Shown one piece after another: positions 14,882-22,131 of a stretch of DNA of 25,219 nucleotides. The position numbers were made by a program, and so were the translations under genes. The notes under the pieces were generated by a model. The model saw nothing but the letters and a program-made list of their open reading frames with translations, did not search any database and was not told where the DNA came from. Position 1 is the first letter of the stretch, and every line of letters starts with the position of its first letter. The DNA is from JAEXNA01 sp050486105 (GTDB taxonomy: Bacteria; Vulcanimicrobiota; Xenobia; Xenobiales; JADMJV01), in contig JBJHCR010000057.1 of NCBI GenBank assembly GCA_050486105.1, positions 1-25,219 of the forward strand, written 5' to 3'.

Positions 14882-15640
14882 CTAGCCCACTTTGGCAGCG
14901 ATGGCTAGCATGCGGGTCATATTCAGAGTTTGGCCTTTGGGGCCAGATTGAGGATTCAGGGCTTCTTTCAGATCTGCTGGGGCGGTTTCGATCATCTCCC
15001 AGATCTTTTTTGAGGTTTCTGCTGGGACTGATTGCCGAGACATCCAGAGTTCGAAATTCAAGGGACATTTCATCTGTTCAAGATACTCCAAGGAAAAGTT
15101 GTGGGACAGGAAAAGCTCTTTCCAGGCTTCACAGGTTAGAGTGTGACGGTGAGAGGGGTCTCGCGCCTGTTCGATTCGCAAGAGCCAAGCTAAGGAAGCC
15201 GGATCTTCGCTCGGGACGACATTGTCGATCAGCAGCAGGCGACCAGCAGGTTTCAGGACTCGGTGTGCCTCCTGGAGAAAACGGCTGAGATCGATAAAGT
15301 GGTGAGCCGCCTGCCGACTGCAAACCAAGTCAAAAGCTTGGTCGTCGAAAGGGAGATCTTCTGCTGAGCCTCTCAGGAAGCGACACCGTAGTGTTTTTCC
15401 ATCCGACTCTTCTTGGGCTACTTCCAGCATTCCAGCGTCGGGGTCGACGCCGAAGACTTGGGCCTGTTGTTCGGCAAAAAAGAAGGCGGTGTGGCCGGTG
15501 CCCGTTCCCACATCCAAGACTTCCATTCCGTCGGGATCAGGCAGATGCGCCAGAGCGACCTCCAGATCACCTTTGTTGGCAAGCGCTTCGCTTCGACGGT
15601 AGAGGTCAGGGTTGTCGGTGAATCCATTGGTTCGGCTCAT
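14882..15640 (-). CDS. Class I SAM-dependent methyltransferase
   Basis: 252 residues of the UbiE/Methyltransf_11 type. Motif I is VLDVGTGTG (41-49), the acidic residue that binds SAM ribose is D66 (VFGVDPD), GSAEDLPF (91-98) is motif II, and FDLVCSRQAAHHF and VLKPAGRLLLID follow as motifs III and post-III. The remaining part (about residues 150-252) is the variable substrate domain. The overall pattern suggests small-molecule or quinone methylation, but the substrate cannot be read off. The ATG at 15640 is the start; upstream lies a strong hairpin that separates it from the glycine-zipper gene. It is convergent with the TPR gene. Confidence 0.88.
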   Translation of the reverse strand: MSRTNGFTDNPDLYRRSEALANKGDLEVALAHLPDPDGMEVLDVGTGTGHTAFFFAEQQAQVFGVDPDAGMLEVAQEESDGKTLRCRFLRGSAEDLPFDDQAFDLVCSRQAAHHFIDLSRFLQEAHRVLKPAGRLLLIDNVVPSEDPASLAWLLRIEQARDPSHRHTLTCEAWKELFLSHNFSLEYLEQMKCPLNFELWMSRQSVPAETSKKIWEMIETAPADLKEALNPQSGPKGQTLNMTRMLAIAAKVG

Positions 15641-15657
15641 GGTACAGGCTCTTTGGG

Positions 15658-15706
15658 AAAACGAAGAACGACCCCTGCAGAGCAGGAGTCGTGATCTTCG
15701 TCTTTT
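15658..15706 (-). terminator. Hairpin terminator after the glycine-zipper gene
   Basis: A two-part hairpin: an outer CGAAGA/TCTTCG stem and an inner stem of 11 pairs (ACGACCCCTGC with GCAGGAGTCGT, one mismatch) closed by AGA. On the minus strand it is followed by a short T-run. It lies 38 nt after the stop of the glycine-zipper gene and before the methyltransferase start. A/T tracts on both sides suggest it may also work in the plus direction. Confidence 0.6.
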
Positions 15707-15743
15707 GGAGTTGTGCCGCTAGGGCACGGATTTCAGCTCAAGC

Positions 15744-16475
15744 TTAGAAGAAGCGATGCTGAGGGAACATGTTGTGGTGTTGGTTGCCATAGTTGATGTT
15801 GATGTTCACCGGGCCGTTGTAAACGTTGCCGCCACCGAACTGTCCGCCTGCTCCGGGCATACCGCCTCCGGGGAACATTCCGGGCATTCCGCCGCCACCC
15901 ATTTGCTGCATCATCTGCATCATCATCATCATCATCATCATCTGCTGCATCATCTGCTGCTGTTGCATCGCAGCGCCGCCGCCATATTGTCCACCGGGCA
16001 TTCCAGGGAATCCACCGCCGTGGTTGGGCGGGAAGCCGTAAGGGGGAGCCATCATCCCGTTGTGAGGGCCGTACTGCTGCATTTGGTTGTGGCAACCGCA
16101 GTGGCCGGGACGTTGTTGCTGTCCGCTTAGGCCGTTTCCAATCAGTCCGCCGAGAGCGGCACCGATGGGGATGCTGAGTCCTCCAGTGAAAGGTGCCAAA
16201 GCCAGACCCGCGAGTCCACCGATGACGGCACCGGCGCGACCACCAGGGCTTCCGAGGACTTGTCCTGCTTTCTTGAGCACCCCGTCTGCGAATCCGCCGA
16301 CGGCGCCACCGATGGCTCCTCCGGCTTTCGATCCACCGATGGCTCCCAAGATACCACCGACGACAGTTCCTACACCGGGAAAGATGGCGGTTCCGATGGC
16401 TGCACCGACTCCTGCTCCACCCAATCCTCCGGCGATTCTTCCGACAAAATTTCCGATTCTTCTCAAGATGCTCAT
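15744..16475 (-). CDS. Glycine-zipper protein with poly-Met/Gln, Gly-rich C-terminus
   Basis: 243 residues. The N-terminal 115 residues are a glycine-zipper-type hydrophobic domain (GGLGGAGVGAAIGTA, GAIGGSKAGGAIGGAVGG), able to insert into membranes. A short Cys/His patch (GHCGCH, 125-129) follows, then a low-complexity tail of Gln, Met, Gly and Pro with a run of eight Met at 179-186, ending in NVYNGPVNININYG and a His/Phe-rich end. No cleavable signal peptide is obvious. The ATG at 16475 is chosen because TGGAGG lies 9 nt upstream; the open frame continues to 16520 without a ribosome site. The Met-rich, Gly-rich style recurs in the CHAP-like protein at 19061. Function unknown. The hairpin at 15658-15706 would end its transcript. 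Confidence 0.7.
   Translation of the reverse strand: MSILRRIGNFVGRIAGGLGGAGVGAAIGTAIFPGVGTVVGGILGAIGGSKAGGAIGGAVGGFADGVLKKAGQVLGSPGGRAGAVIGGLAGLALAPFTGGLSIPIGAALGGLIGNGLSGQQQRPGHCGCHNQMQQYGPHNGMMAPPYGFPPNHGGGFPGMPGGQYGGGAAMQQQQMMQQMMMMMMMMQMMQQMGGGGMPGMFPGGGMPGAGGQFGGGNVYNGPVNININYGNQHHNMFPQHRFF
15918..15941 (-). repeat. Trinucleotide run (ATG x8) encoding poly-Met
   Basis: Eight uninterrupted CAT triplets on the plus strand read as eight ATG codons in the glycine-zipper gene. Because Met has a single codon the run follows from the protein, but it is also a slippage-prone microsatellite. Confidence 0.9.
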
Positions 16476-16554
16476 TTCAGTTTTCCTCCAGACGAACTTT
16501 CTTTCTAGGGCCATTGTCACGCGGGTTTGGAGTTCGTCTAGGGGGGGATTCGAA

Positions 16555-16590
16555 GTTTACATATTTTTAACGAAAAAACCTAAAAAGGGG
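16555..16590 (-). promoter_or_regulatory. AT-rich patch, possible promoter of the glycine-zipper gene
   Basis: A sharply AT-rich stretch (CGTTAAAAATATG on the minus strand, preceded by T-runs) lies about 90 nt upstream of the ATG at 16475, in a 207-nt gap that is otherwise GC-rich. No -35/-10 pair closely matches consensus. The location alone suggests a promoter. Confidence 0.25.
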
Positions 16591-16682
16591 CTAGATCGGC
16601 TCAAGAATCTCAGTTTACGGGTTGTCATTGCTAGAGATAGTGCGGGTTTTGACTTGGTGGACGGGATTTGGGACACCCGAAC

Positions 16683-17390
16683 TCAGCGGCGAGTTCGACG
16701 GACTGCCGGAACTCCAGTCCCGGGAGGCCGTGGAGAGAACGGTCTGACTCTCGCTCCAGGAACATATACTCGCCTGGGACCGCGCAACAACAGCGGTGAC
16801 CCCCATGGAGCCCAGCCCCACGGATAAGCTCCCCACCCCGCCCCGATTCCTATGGCACCCCGCCAGGGTTGACCCTGACGCTGGGAATAGTCGAGCAGGG
16901 CCTGGCGGCTCTCTTCTGTCACTCGCGATGCTTCCTTGAGTTCCAACAGGGTTAGGTCTAAGGCGGTTTGTTCCGAAGGAGTCAGCTGCAAGGCTGCGGT
17001 GCTCACCCGGAAGCGTCTCTGCAATGTTTCTAGACGATTGCGGACATCAAGCAATGAGTCCGGATCCACACGCTCCAAAGCGTCCAAATGCTCCAAGATC
17101 CCATAGGCCTCTTCTTGGGTTAGCCTGAGATCGTCCAAGACAAGATCGCGAGACCAGGAGTCATCTTGTGCTGGCACCTCCGCTTCGACGAACGCGTCGA
17201 CCATTTCAGGAATAGGATCCCCATTAGGTTCAGATAAGATTCGACTCAAAGCTTCTGCTTGGATTCCGAGACGCTCTAGGTGATAGGGAAGGCTTTGTCC
17301 CCAAGCGGCACTCGTGCCTACAAAAAATATCAGCAGGGCGGATAGGGCAGCCTTAAAGCTGGAGTTCCTGGGCCATCGACATCGATCCAT
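16683..17390 (-). CDS. Exported protein of unknown function
   Basis: 235 residues. A signal peptide (basic start MDRCRWPRNSSFK, hydrophobic core, cut after SAAWG near residue 31) leads into a mainly helical, acidic body (about 32-170). A short region rich in Gly, Trp and Pro follows (GAGWGAYPWGWAPWG, 183-197), and the C-terminal 35 residues are very basic and Pro-rich. I do not recognise the family. The ATG at 17390 is preferred over the ATG pair at 17421-17426 because AAAGGA lies 8 nt upstream, while the earlier pair has no ribosome site. The gene is divergent from the histidine kinase. The basic tail could bind an anionic surface such as nucleic acid, LPS or teichoic-like polymer; that is inference. 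Confidence 0.72.
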   Translation of the reverse strand: MDRCRWPRNSSFKAALSALLIFFVGTSAAWGQSLPYHLERLGIQAEALSRILSEPNGDPIPEMVDAFVEAEVPAQDDSWSRDLVLDDLRLTQEEAYGILEHLDALERVDPDSLLDVRNRLETLQRRFRVSTAALQLTPSEQTALDLTLLELKEASRVTEESRQALLDYSQRQGQPWRGAIGIGAGWGAYPWGWAPWGSPLLLRGPRRVYVPGARVRPFSPRPPGTGVPAVRRTRR

Positions 17391-17480
17391 CGGCTCTATC
17401 CTTTCATTCCTTGCTCTATACATCATGGAACTTGTCAGGGGTGGGAAGGTTTCCCGTGCCTTCTTCGGTAAGTTTTCCCT

Positions 17481-18488
17481 ATGATCGACATCTCAGGCTT
17501 GAAAACTCTGGCCCCCTTGGAGGTTCGAAATTTCAATCAAAGTCGAAGCCAGGGGCACGAGGCAACTTATCTTCTTAGTCGATTCCCCAAGTCGGAAGCG
17601 GAATTGATTCGTTCGGTTTACCAAGATCTTTGTCGCTGGCGGTTGAAGGCCGGAGACCCGGAACAATGGTGTGGACCTGAGCAGGCTTTGGAAGTTCTCA
17701 AAGAGTTGGGGCCGACAGACTTTGTCTCCAGGGTTTCCTCCTTGGGTCGGGGGTTGCAAGAGCGTCCTCCAGCTTTGGGTAGAGTTTTTCACGACTTGCG
17801 TTCAGGGGGAGTCGGAAACATCGTCGCTTTTATGGACTATGGCTTCATCGAAATCGAAGACGCTCGGGTCGCTGTGAGGCTGGCCAAGGACCACGCCAAA
17901 ATGATGAGGGGGGTCTTTGAAGACCTAGAGCCAGAGCAGCGGGCTTATGATGAGGCTCGACGAGTTCACCACATTTCAAGTTATGTTCAGGCTTGGGAGG
18001 GTCGGCGTTTGCCTTCGGTCAAGGGCAAGGTTGAGCTTCAGGTGACCAATAGCTTTGAAGGATTCTTCTCCGAACGCTGCCTAGAGACTTCGGCCTTGGA
18101 CAGAGTGCTCTATAACCTGGTCAATAACGCTGTCCGGTTCTCTCAGGATTTGAAGGTGGACTTGGTTTTCTTTCCGACCTCCAAAGAGGTTGTGCGCATC
18201 TGTGTCTTAAACCGTGTCTCCGAAGAGCAAAGCGAGTGGCTTGAGACCAACCTGCAGCATAATGGAATAGCGCTTTTCCAAGGGGGGCTCACCGTCGGCG
18301 GCACCGGCATCGGACTTTCAAGTTGCGCTCAGATCATTGGTCAAGTTTTTGGGGTCGACGAGACCGAACTCCTGGTAGAGCGCGGCTATGTGGGCGCAAC
18401 TATTCTGGAGAACGAATTTTGCGCTTGGTTTCATTGGCCGACATTGCAACTGTCTGAGACCGAAGTCGCATGCCTTTGCCGGCCCTGA
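17481..18488 (+). CDS. Cytosolic histidine-kinase-like protein with divergent ATP lid
   Basis: 335 residues. A histidine-kinase phosphoacceptor helix is visible at residues 100-114 (GRVFHDLRSGGVGNI, probable phospho-His H104). The ATPase part contains the N box LYNLVNNAVRFS (210-221) and a G2 box GGTGIGLSSC (273-282). The G1 box, normally DxGxG, reads CVLNRVSEEQ, with Asn and no Gly-x-Gly. No membrane helix or recognisable sensor domain; residues 1-95 are an unassigned N-terminus. So it is a soluble orphan kinase or a degenerate adaptor of that fold. The ATG at 17481 has only a weak ribosome site. No response regulator is adjacent; the stand-alone receiver at 1631-2056 is 15 kb away and is a possible but unproven partner. 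The glyoxalase gene follows after 30 nt and may be co-transcribed. Confidence 0.75.
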   Translation: MIDISGLKTLAPLEVRNFNQSRSQGHEATYLLSRFPKSEAELIRSVYQDLCRWRLKAGDPEQWCGPEQALEVLKELGPTDFVSRVSSLGRGLQERPPALGRVFHDLRSGGVGNIVAFMDYGFIEIEDARVAVRLAKDHAKMMRGVFEDLEPEQRAYDEARRVHHISSYVQAWEGRRLPSVKGKVELQVTNSFEGFFSERCLETSALDRVLYNLVNNAVRFSQDLKVDLVFFPTSKEVVRICVLNRVSEEQSEWLETNLQHNGIALFQGGLTVGGTGIGLSSCAQIIGQVFGVDETELLVERGYVGATILENEFCAWFHWPTLQLSETEVACLCRP

Positions 18489-18518
18489 ATTGGAAGCCCA
18501 GACGAGGAGAGAAACATC

Positions 18519-18959
18519 ATGAAGTACTTGCACACTATGGTTCGAATCGCGGACGTGGAAGAATCCCTAAAATTCTATTGTGAGCTGTTGGGGATGAAAG
18601 AAGTGCGGAGAAAAGAAAGTGAGAAGGGACGATTTACCCTCATTTTTCTGGCCGCCGATGGCGATCTGGAACAGGCTCAGGGCAGTCAGGCACCTCTCCT
18701 CGAGTTGACCTACAACTGGGATCCCGAGGACTACTCGGGTGGTCGGAATTTTGGACATCTGGCCTACAGGGTCAACAACATCTACGAGGTTTGTCAGAAG
18801 CTGAGGGAAGCCGGAGTAACCATCAATCGCCCCCCGAGGGATGGTTACATGGCTTTTGTGAAATCCCCGGACGGTATCTCCATTGAGTTCCTGCAGAAGG
18901 GGGAGCCGCTGCCACCCGAAGAACCTTGGGTCTCCATGGAAAGTCAGGGTTCATGGTGA
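18519..18959 (+). CDS. gloA: Lactoylglutathione lyase (glyoxalase I)
   Basis: 146 residues, slightly longer than the usual ~135 of bacterial GloA. It holds two beta-alpha-beta-beta-beta vicinal oxygen chelate modules. The four metal ligands expected for a Ni/Co-type enzyme are visible: H5 (LHTMVRI), E62 (LLELTYNW), H80 (FGHLAYRV) and E123 (SIEFLQ). ESLKFYCELLGM is the classic signature of the first module. It would convert the methylglyoxal-thiol hemithioacetal to S-lactoylglutathione, or use another thiol in organisms lacking glutathione. A GAGGAGAG ribosome site lies 7 nt before the ATG. It sits 30 nt after the kinase gene. The related fosfomycin-resistance and ring-cleaving enzymes share the fold but lack this ligand spacing. 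Confidence 0.9.
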   Translation: MKYLHTMVRIADVEESLKFYCELLGMKEVRRKESEKGRFTLIFLAADGDLEQAQGSQAPLLELTYNWDPEDYSGGRNFGHLAYRVNNIYEVCQKLREAGVTINRPPRDGYMAFVKSPDGISIEFLQKGEPLPPEEPWVSMESQGSW

Positions 18960-19060
18960 AGATGTTCACAGAACGTTAATACTTCAAGGGGATGGGTGAA
19001 CCTTGATTCCAGTTCCATTTGGCATGATGGTCTCAAGATTCTCATCCAAAAGGAGTTCCC

Positions 19061-19771
19061 GTGAATATAGCAAGCAATTCTTTTCAGCCCCAGGTCGCTC
19101 CGCAGTTGTTCGGGCAACCGCAACCGTCACTTTTGGGTGGCGCTCCTCAGCTACCCGATGCCATGACTCAAATGATGACCATCATGATGGCTTTGTTTTC
19201 CACCATGTTGGGCGGAATGATGGGCGGGGCTCAGGGGTCAGGTATGATGCCTGCCCAAGGCGGGTTTGGCGGAGGACCTTCGCCTATGGGCTCTCCTGGA
19301 CTCGGCAACTTCTTAGGTGGCGGTGCACCTTCTAGCGGTGCCGCTCCCTCGGGAGGCGGAGGGTTTTCTCCCTCCGGGGCTGCTCCGGTCGACGTAAACA
19401 GCATTCAGGGGGGCACCGATTTCGGCCGGAAACTCGCCCAAGATGCTGCTAAGAACGCCAACGGACCCGGTGGATGGTGCTTCAAATGGGTGAGCAATTC
19501 GCTCCGGCGCCACGGGGTCGAAACCAGTGGGGCAAGCGCCTACATGGCCGCCGATCAATTGGCCCGAAACGACAAATTTCGCGAAGTCAAGATCGACCCT
19601 AAAGAGTTCAATAAGCTTCCCCCAGGAGCCGTAGTCGTCTGGAACAAGGGGCCCGGCAAACCCCACGGCCACATCTCCATCGCCCTCGGAGACGGCCGTG
19701 AAGCCAGTGACAAGATCCGCAACCAGATCACCAACTACGGAACCAGCGCCCGCGTATTTTTGCCAAAGTAA
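19061..19771 (+). CDS. CHAP/NlpC-P60-like cysteine amidase with Met/Gly-rich N-terminus
   Basis: 236 residues. The first about 110 are low complexity: Gln/Pro, then Met-rich (MTQMMTIMMALFSTMLGGMMGG, 35-56), then Gly/Pro/Ser. The C-terminal 125 residues form a papain-like amidase: nucleophile C140 in GGWCFKWVSNSL, LPPGAVVVWNKG (186-197), and catalytic His H204 in KPHGHISIALGDG, with an acidic residue at D211 or E214 as the possible third member. CHAP and NlpC/P60 enzymes cut peptidoglycan peptide bonds. There is no Sec signal peptide, so it may leave by a specialised secretion system or act inside after lysis. The GTG start at 19061 is supported by AGGAG 5 nt upstream. A strong terminator follows. 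Its Met/Gly-rich part resembles that of the glycine-zipper protein 2.6 kb away. Confidence 0.75.
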   Translation: MNIASNSFQPQVAPQLFGQPQPSLLGGAPQLPDAMTQMMTIMMALFSTMLGGMMGGAQGSGMMPAQGGFGGGPSPMGSPGLGNFLGGGAPSSGAAPSGGGGFSPSGAAPVDVNSIQGGTDFGRKLAQDAAKNANGPGGWCFKWVSNSLRRHGVETSGASAYMAADQLARNDKFREVKIDPKEFNKLPPGAVVVWNKGPGKPHGHISIALGDGREASDKIRNQITNYGTSARVFLPK

Positions 19772-19806
19772 CCGTTTCGCTCACCTCCTGAACCTCTCTC
19801 TATTTT

Positions 19807-19859
19807 GTCTTCGCCTTTGGGAAGCTCCACCGGGATTCCAAGGCGGGGACTTTTTTTTG
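19807..19859 (+). terminator. Strong intrinsic terminator of the amidase gene
   Basis: An imperfect hairpin, with pairs GTC/GAC, CGCCTT/AAGGCG and GGAA/TTCC closed by a 12-nt loop, is followed by eight T. It lies 35 nt after the stop at 19771. Confidence 0.85.
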
Positions 19860-20003
19860 CCTCGAGATCCCTGAGGGCAAAGCTGCAGGCTTTCGTTTCC
19901 GCCCTAGAATCGTCACTTCTTGAGGCACTTCAGGGCGCTTTGAGAGCCGCCTACTCGATTCTCATCCAGCTTCACGCTAATACTAATCTAACAGTCTTCA
20001 GGT

Positions 20004-20032
20004 TTGCTTCTAATGAAATCGCCGTAGGATAA
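20004..20032 (+). promoter_or_regulatory. Candidate groESL promoter
   Basis: TTGCTT (20004-20009) as -35 and GGATAA (20027-20032) as -10 with 17-nt spacing, or TAGGAT with 15 nt. The predicted start lies about 60 nt before groES. The -10 box is weak, so this is tentative. Confidence 0.3.
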
Positions 20033-20100
20033 AGCATCAAAAGTTTTCCAAAGAGAGCAAGTCTATCGAGACCGATCTCGCAAATTCAGGAGGTATACCA

Positions 20101-20406
20101 ATGGCTACCAAAACCAAGTTGAGCGTTCGCCCCCTCGGCGACCGAGTCATCATCACCGCCCTTCCCCAGGAAGAAAAAACCAAGGGTGGCATCATCCTGC
20201 CTGACACTGCTAAAGAGAAGCCCCAACAGGGCGAAGTGGTGGCAGTGGGCAAAGGCCGACTCACCGAGACCGGTGAGTTGATCCCTATGACCGTAGAAGT
20301 GGGCAGCAAGGTCCTCTACGGAAAATACTCCGGCACCGAAGTCAAGATCGACGGCGTCGAGTATCTGATCGTCAAGGAGAGCGAGATTCTCGCTATCATC
20401 GGATAA
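20101..20406 (+). CDS. groES: Co-chaperonin GroES
   Basis: 101 residues, full length for the family. The RPLGDRVII signature opens the protein (10-18), the mobile loop carries GGIIL (29-33) that docks onto GroEL, and the roof and C-terminal strands (VLYGKYSGTEVKIDGVEYLI) are normal. It forms the heptameric lid of the chaperonin cage. AGGAGG lies 8 nt before the ATG. groEL follows after 15 nt, so they form one operon. Confidence 0.98.
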   Translation: MATKTKLSVRPLGDRVIITALPQEEKTKGGIILPDTAKEKPQQGEVVAVGKGRLTETGELIPMTVEVGSKVLYGKYSGTEVKIDGVEYLIVKESEILAIIG

Positions 20407-20421
20407 GGAGTTCCAATACAC

Positions 20422-22029
20422 ATGTCTGCAAAGCAAATTCTTTTCAATGAAGAGGCTCGACAGAAGCTCGAAGCCGGAGCCAATAAGCTCGCTAACGCCG
20501 TGAAAGTCACCCTCGGACCTCGGGGGCGCAACGTTCTCTTGGACAAGAAGTTCGGTTCTCCCACGGTGACCAAAGACGGAGTCACGGTAGCCAAGGAAAT
20601 CGAAGTTGAAGACCCCTTCGAGAACCTCGGCGCCCAACTGGTTCGCGAGGTGGCTTCCAAGACCAATGACGTCTCTGGAGACGGAACCACCACCGCCACC
20701 GTTTTGGCTCAGGCCATGCTCAATGAAGGGCTCAAGCACGTGACCTCCGGAGCCAACCCCATGTTCTTGAAGCGGGGAATGGAAAAGGCCGTGATTCGAC
20801 TGGTGGACGAGATCCGCGCGATATCTATCCCGGTTGAAACCAAAGAGAAAACCGCTCAGGTAGGGTCCATCGCTGCCAACAATGACACCGTGATCGGCAA
20901 CATGTTGGCCGATGCCATGGAGATCGTGGGCAAGGACGGCGTGATCACCGTTGAAGAGTCCAACACCCTCAATACCGAGCTTGAGCATGTCGAAGGGATG
21001 CAGTTCGACAAAGGCTACATCTCCCCGTACTTCGTTACGGACAGCGAGAAAATGGAAGTTAGTTTCGACGACCCGAAGATCCTCATCGTTGAGAAGAAGA
21101 TCTCCGCCATCTCGGACATGCTGCCGATTCTCGAGAAGGTGGTACAGATGCAGAAGCCTCTGATCATCATCGCCGAGGACCTCGAAGGCGAAGCCCTAGC
21201 CACTCTGGTGGTAAACAAGCTGCGCGGCACCCTGAAGATCGCTGCGGTGAAGGCTCCTGGTTTCGGAGACCGTCGCAAAGAGATGCTCAAGGACATCGCC
21301 ACCTTGACCGGTGGACAGCTGGTCTCTGAAGAACTCGGACACAAGCTGGACAAAGTGGGAGTGGAAGTCTTGGGGAGCGCTGCCCGAGTGCACATCACCA
21401 AGGACAACACCACCATCGTTGAAGGCAAGGGAGCTGAGGCCGACATCAAGGGTCGCATCGAGCAGATCAAGCAAGCCATCGAGAACACCGATTCGGACTA
21501 CGATCGCGAGAAATTGCAAGAGCGCTTGGCCAAGCTGGCTGGCGGTGTAGCGGTGATCCGTGTGGGAGCTGCAACCGAGACCGAACTCAAAGAGAAAAAG
21601 CATCGCTTGGAAGACGCCCTTTCGGCCACCCGTGCTGCCGTAGAGGAAGGAATCGTCCCTGGTGGCGGAGCGACTCTGATTCACATCGCTTCAGTTCTCG
21701 ACGAACTCAAGCTCAAAGGTGACGAAGCTTTGGGTGTGCAGATCGTGCGCCAGGCGATCACCCAGCCCCTGCGGGTTATCGCCAACAATGCCGGTCAAGA
21801 AGGCTCGGTGATCGTAGAGCGGGTTCGCGAACTCAAGAAAGGCCACGGCTACAATGCTGTGACCGGCGAGTACGTGGACATGATCGAAGCTGGCATCGTT
21901 GATCCTGCCAAGGTGACTCGAGCAGCCTTGCAAAACGCTTCTTCCATCGCTTCCATGGTCTTGACCACCGAGACTCTTATCGTGGACAAGCCTAAAGACG
22001 AAGATCACAGTGGCCATCACCATCACTAA
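20422..22029 (+). CDS. groEL: Chaperonin GroEL with His-rich C-terminus
   Basis: 535 residues of the 60-kDa chaperonin. ATPase residues D52 (TKDGVT) and D87 (SGDGTTTAT) are intact, and TRAAVEEGIVPGGGATL is the canonical signature. It folds client proteins in the double-ring cage with GroES. The C-terminus differs from the usual Gly-Gly-Met tail: it ends DEDHSGHHHH, with five His in the last seven residues. His-rich tails occur in GroEL of some other phyla; here it could bind Ni or other metals. AAGGAG lies 11 nt before the ATG. A terminator follows. It is the second gene of the operon and the only copy in the window. Confidence 0.98.
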   Translation: MSAKQILFNEEARQKLEAGANKLANAVKVTLGPRGRNVLLDKKFGSPTVTKDGVTVAKEIEVEDPFENLGAQLVREVASKTNDVSGDGTTTATVLAQAMLNEGLKHVTSGANPMFLKRGMEKAVIRLVDEIRAISIPVETKEKTAQVGSIAANNDTVIGNMLADAMEIVGKDGVITVEESNTLNTELEHVEGMQFDKGYISPYFVTDSEKMEVSFDDPKILIVEKKISAISDMLPILEKVVQMQKPLIIIAEDLEGEALATLVVNKLRGTLKIAAVKAPGFGDRRKEMLKDIATLTGGQLVSEELGHKLDKVGVEVLGSAARVHITKDNTTIVEGKGAEADIKGRIEQIKQAIENTDSDYDREKLQERLAKLAGGVAVIRVGAATETELKEKKHRLEDALSATRAAVEEGIVPGGGATLIHIASVLDELKLKGDEALGVQIVRQAITQPLRVIANNAGQEGSVIVERVRELKKGHGYNAVTGEYVDMIEAGIVDPAKVTRAALQNASSIASMVLTTETLIVDKPKDEDHSGHHHH

Positions 22030-22052
22030 GGTGGGGTCCGTATATAGATAAG

Positions 22053-22086
22053 AAGGTCTCGGGTGTGAACCCGGGGCCTTTTTTTC
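22053..22086 (+). terminator. groESL terminator
   Basis: A 12-bp stem with two G-U pairs (AAGGTCTCGGGT with ACCCGGGGCCTT, GTGA loop) is followed by a T-run, 23 nt after the groEL stop. Confidence 0.9.
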
Positions 22087-22131
22087 GTCGTGTGCCAGGC
22101 TTGGCCGTTCTTTTGATGGAAGTTGCCCTCC

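Larger units (their letters stand above)
19772..20100. other. groESL upstream region with terminator, without a visible CIRCE element
   Basis: These 329 nt hold the terminator of the amidase gene (19807-19859), then about 150 nt with no convincing coding frame, a possible promoter (20004-20032) and a small CGAGA/TCTCG hairpin near 20069-20082. An AGGAGG ribosome site lies just before groES. I looked for the HrcA operator (TTAGCACTC and its inverted copy) and for a sigma-32 type promoter and saw neither. Confidence 0.6.

Noticed and set aside
15756..16130. Plus-strand ORF with poly-His
   Set aside because: It is the antisense of the ATG run in the glycine-zipper gene; there is no ribosome site and the minus strand has a coherent protein.
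20086..20988. 300-residue minus-strand ORF opposite groESL
   Set aside because: Antisense shadow of conserved groES/groEL codons; no recognisable domain.
21998..22026. Engineered His-tag on GroEL
   Set aside because: The run is only four His, embedded in a native acidic tail with natural flanking sequence and a normal groESL terminator.
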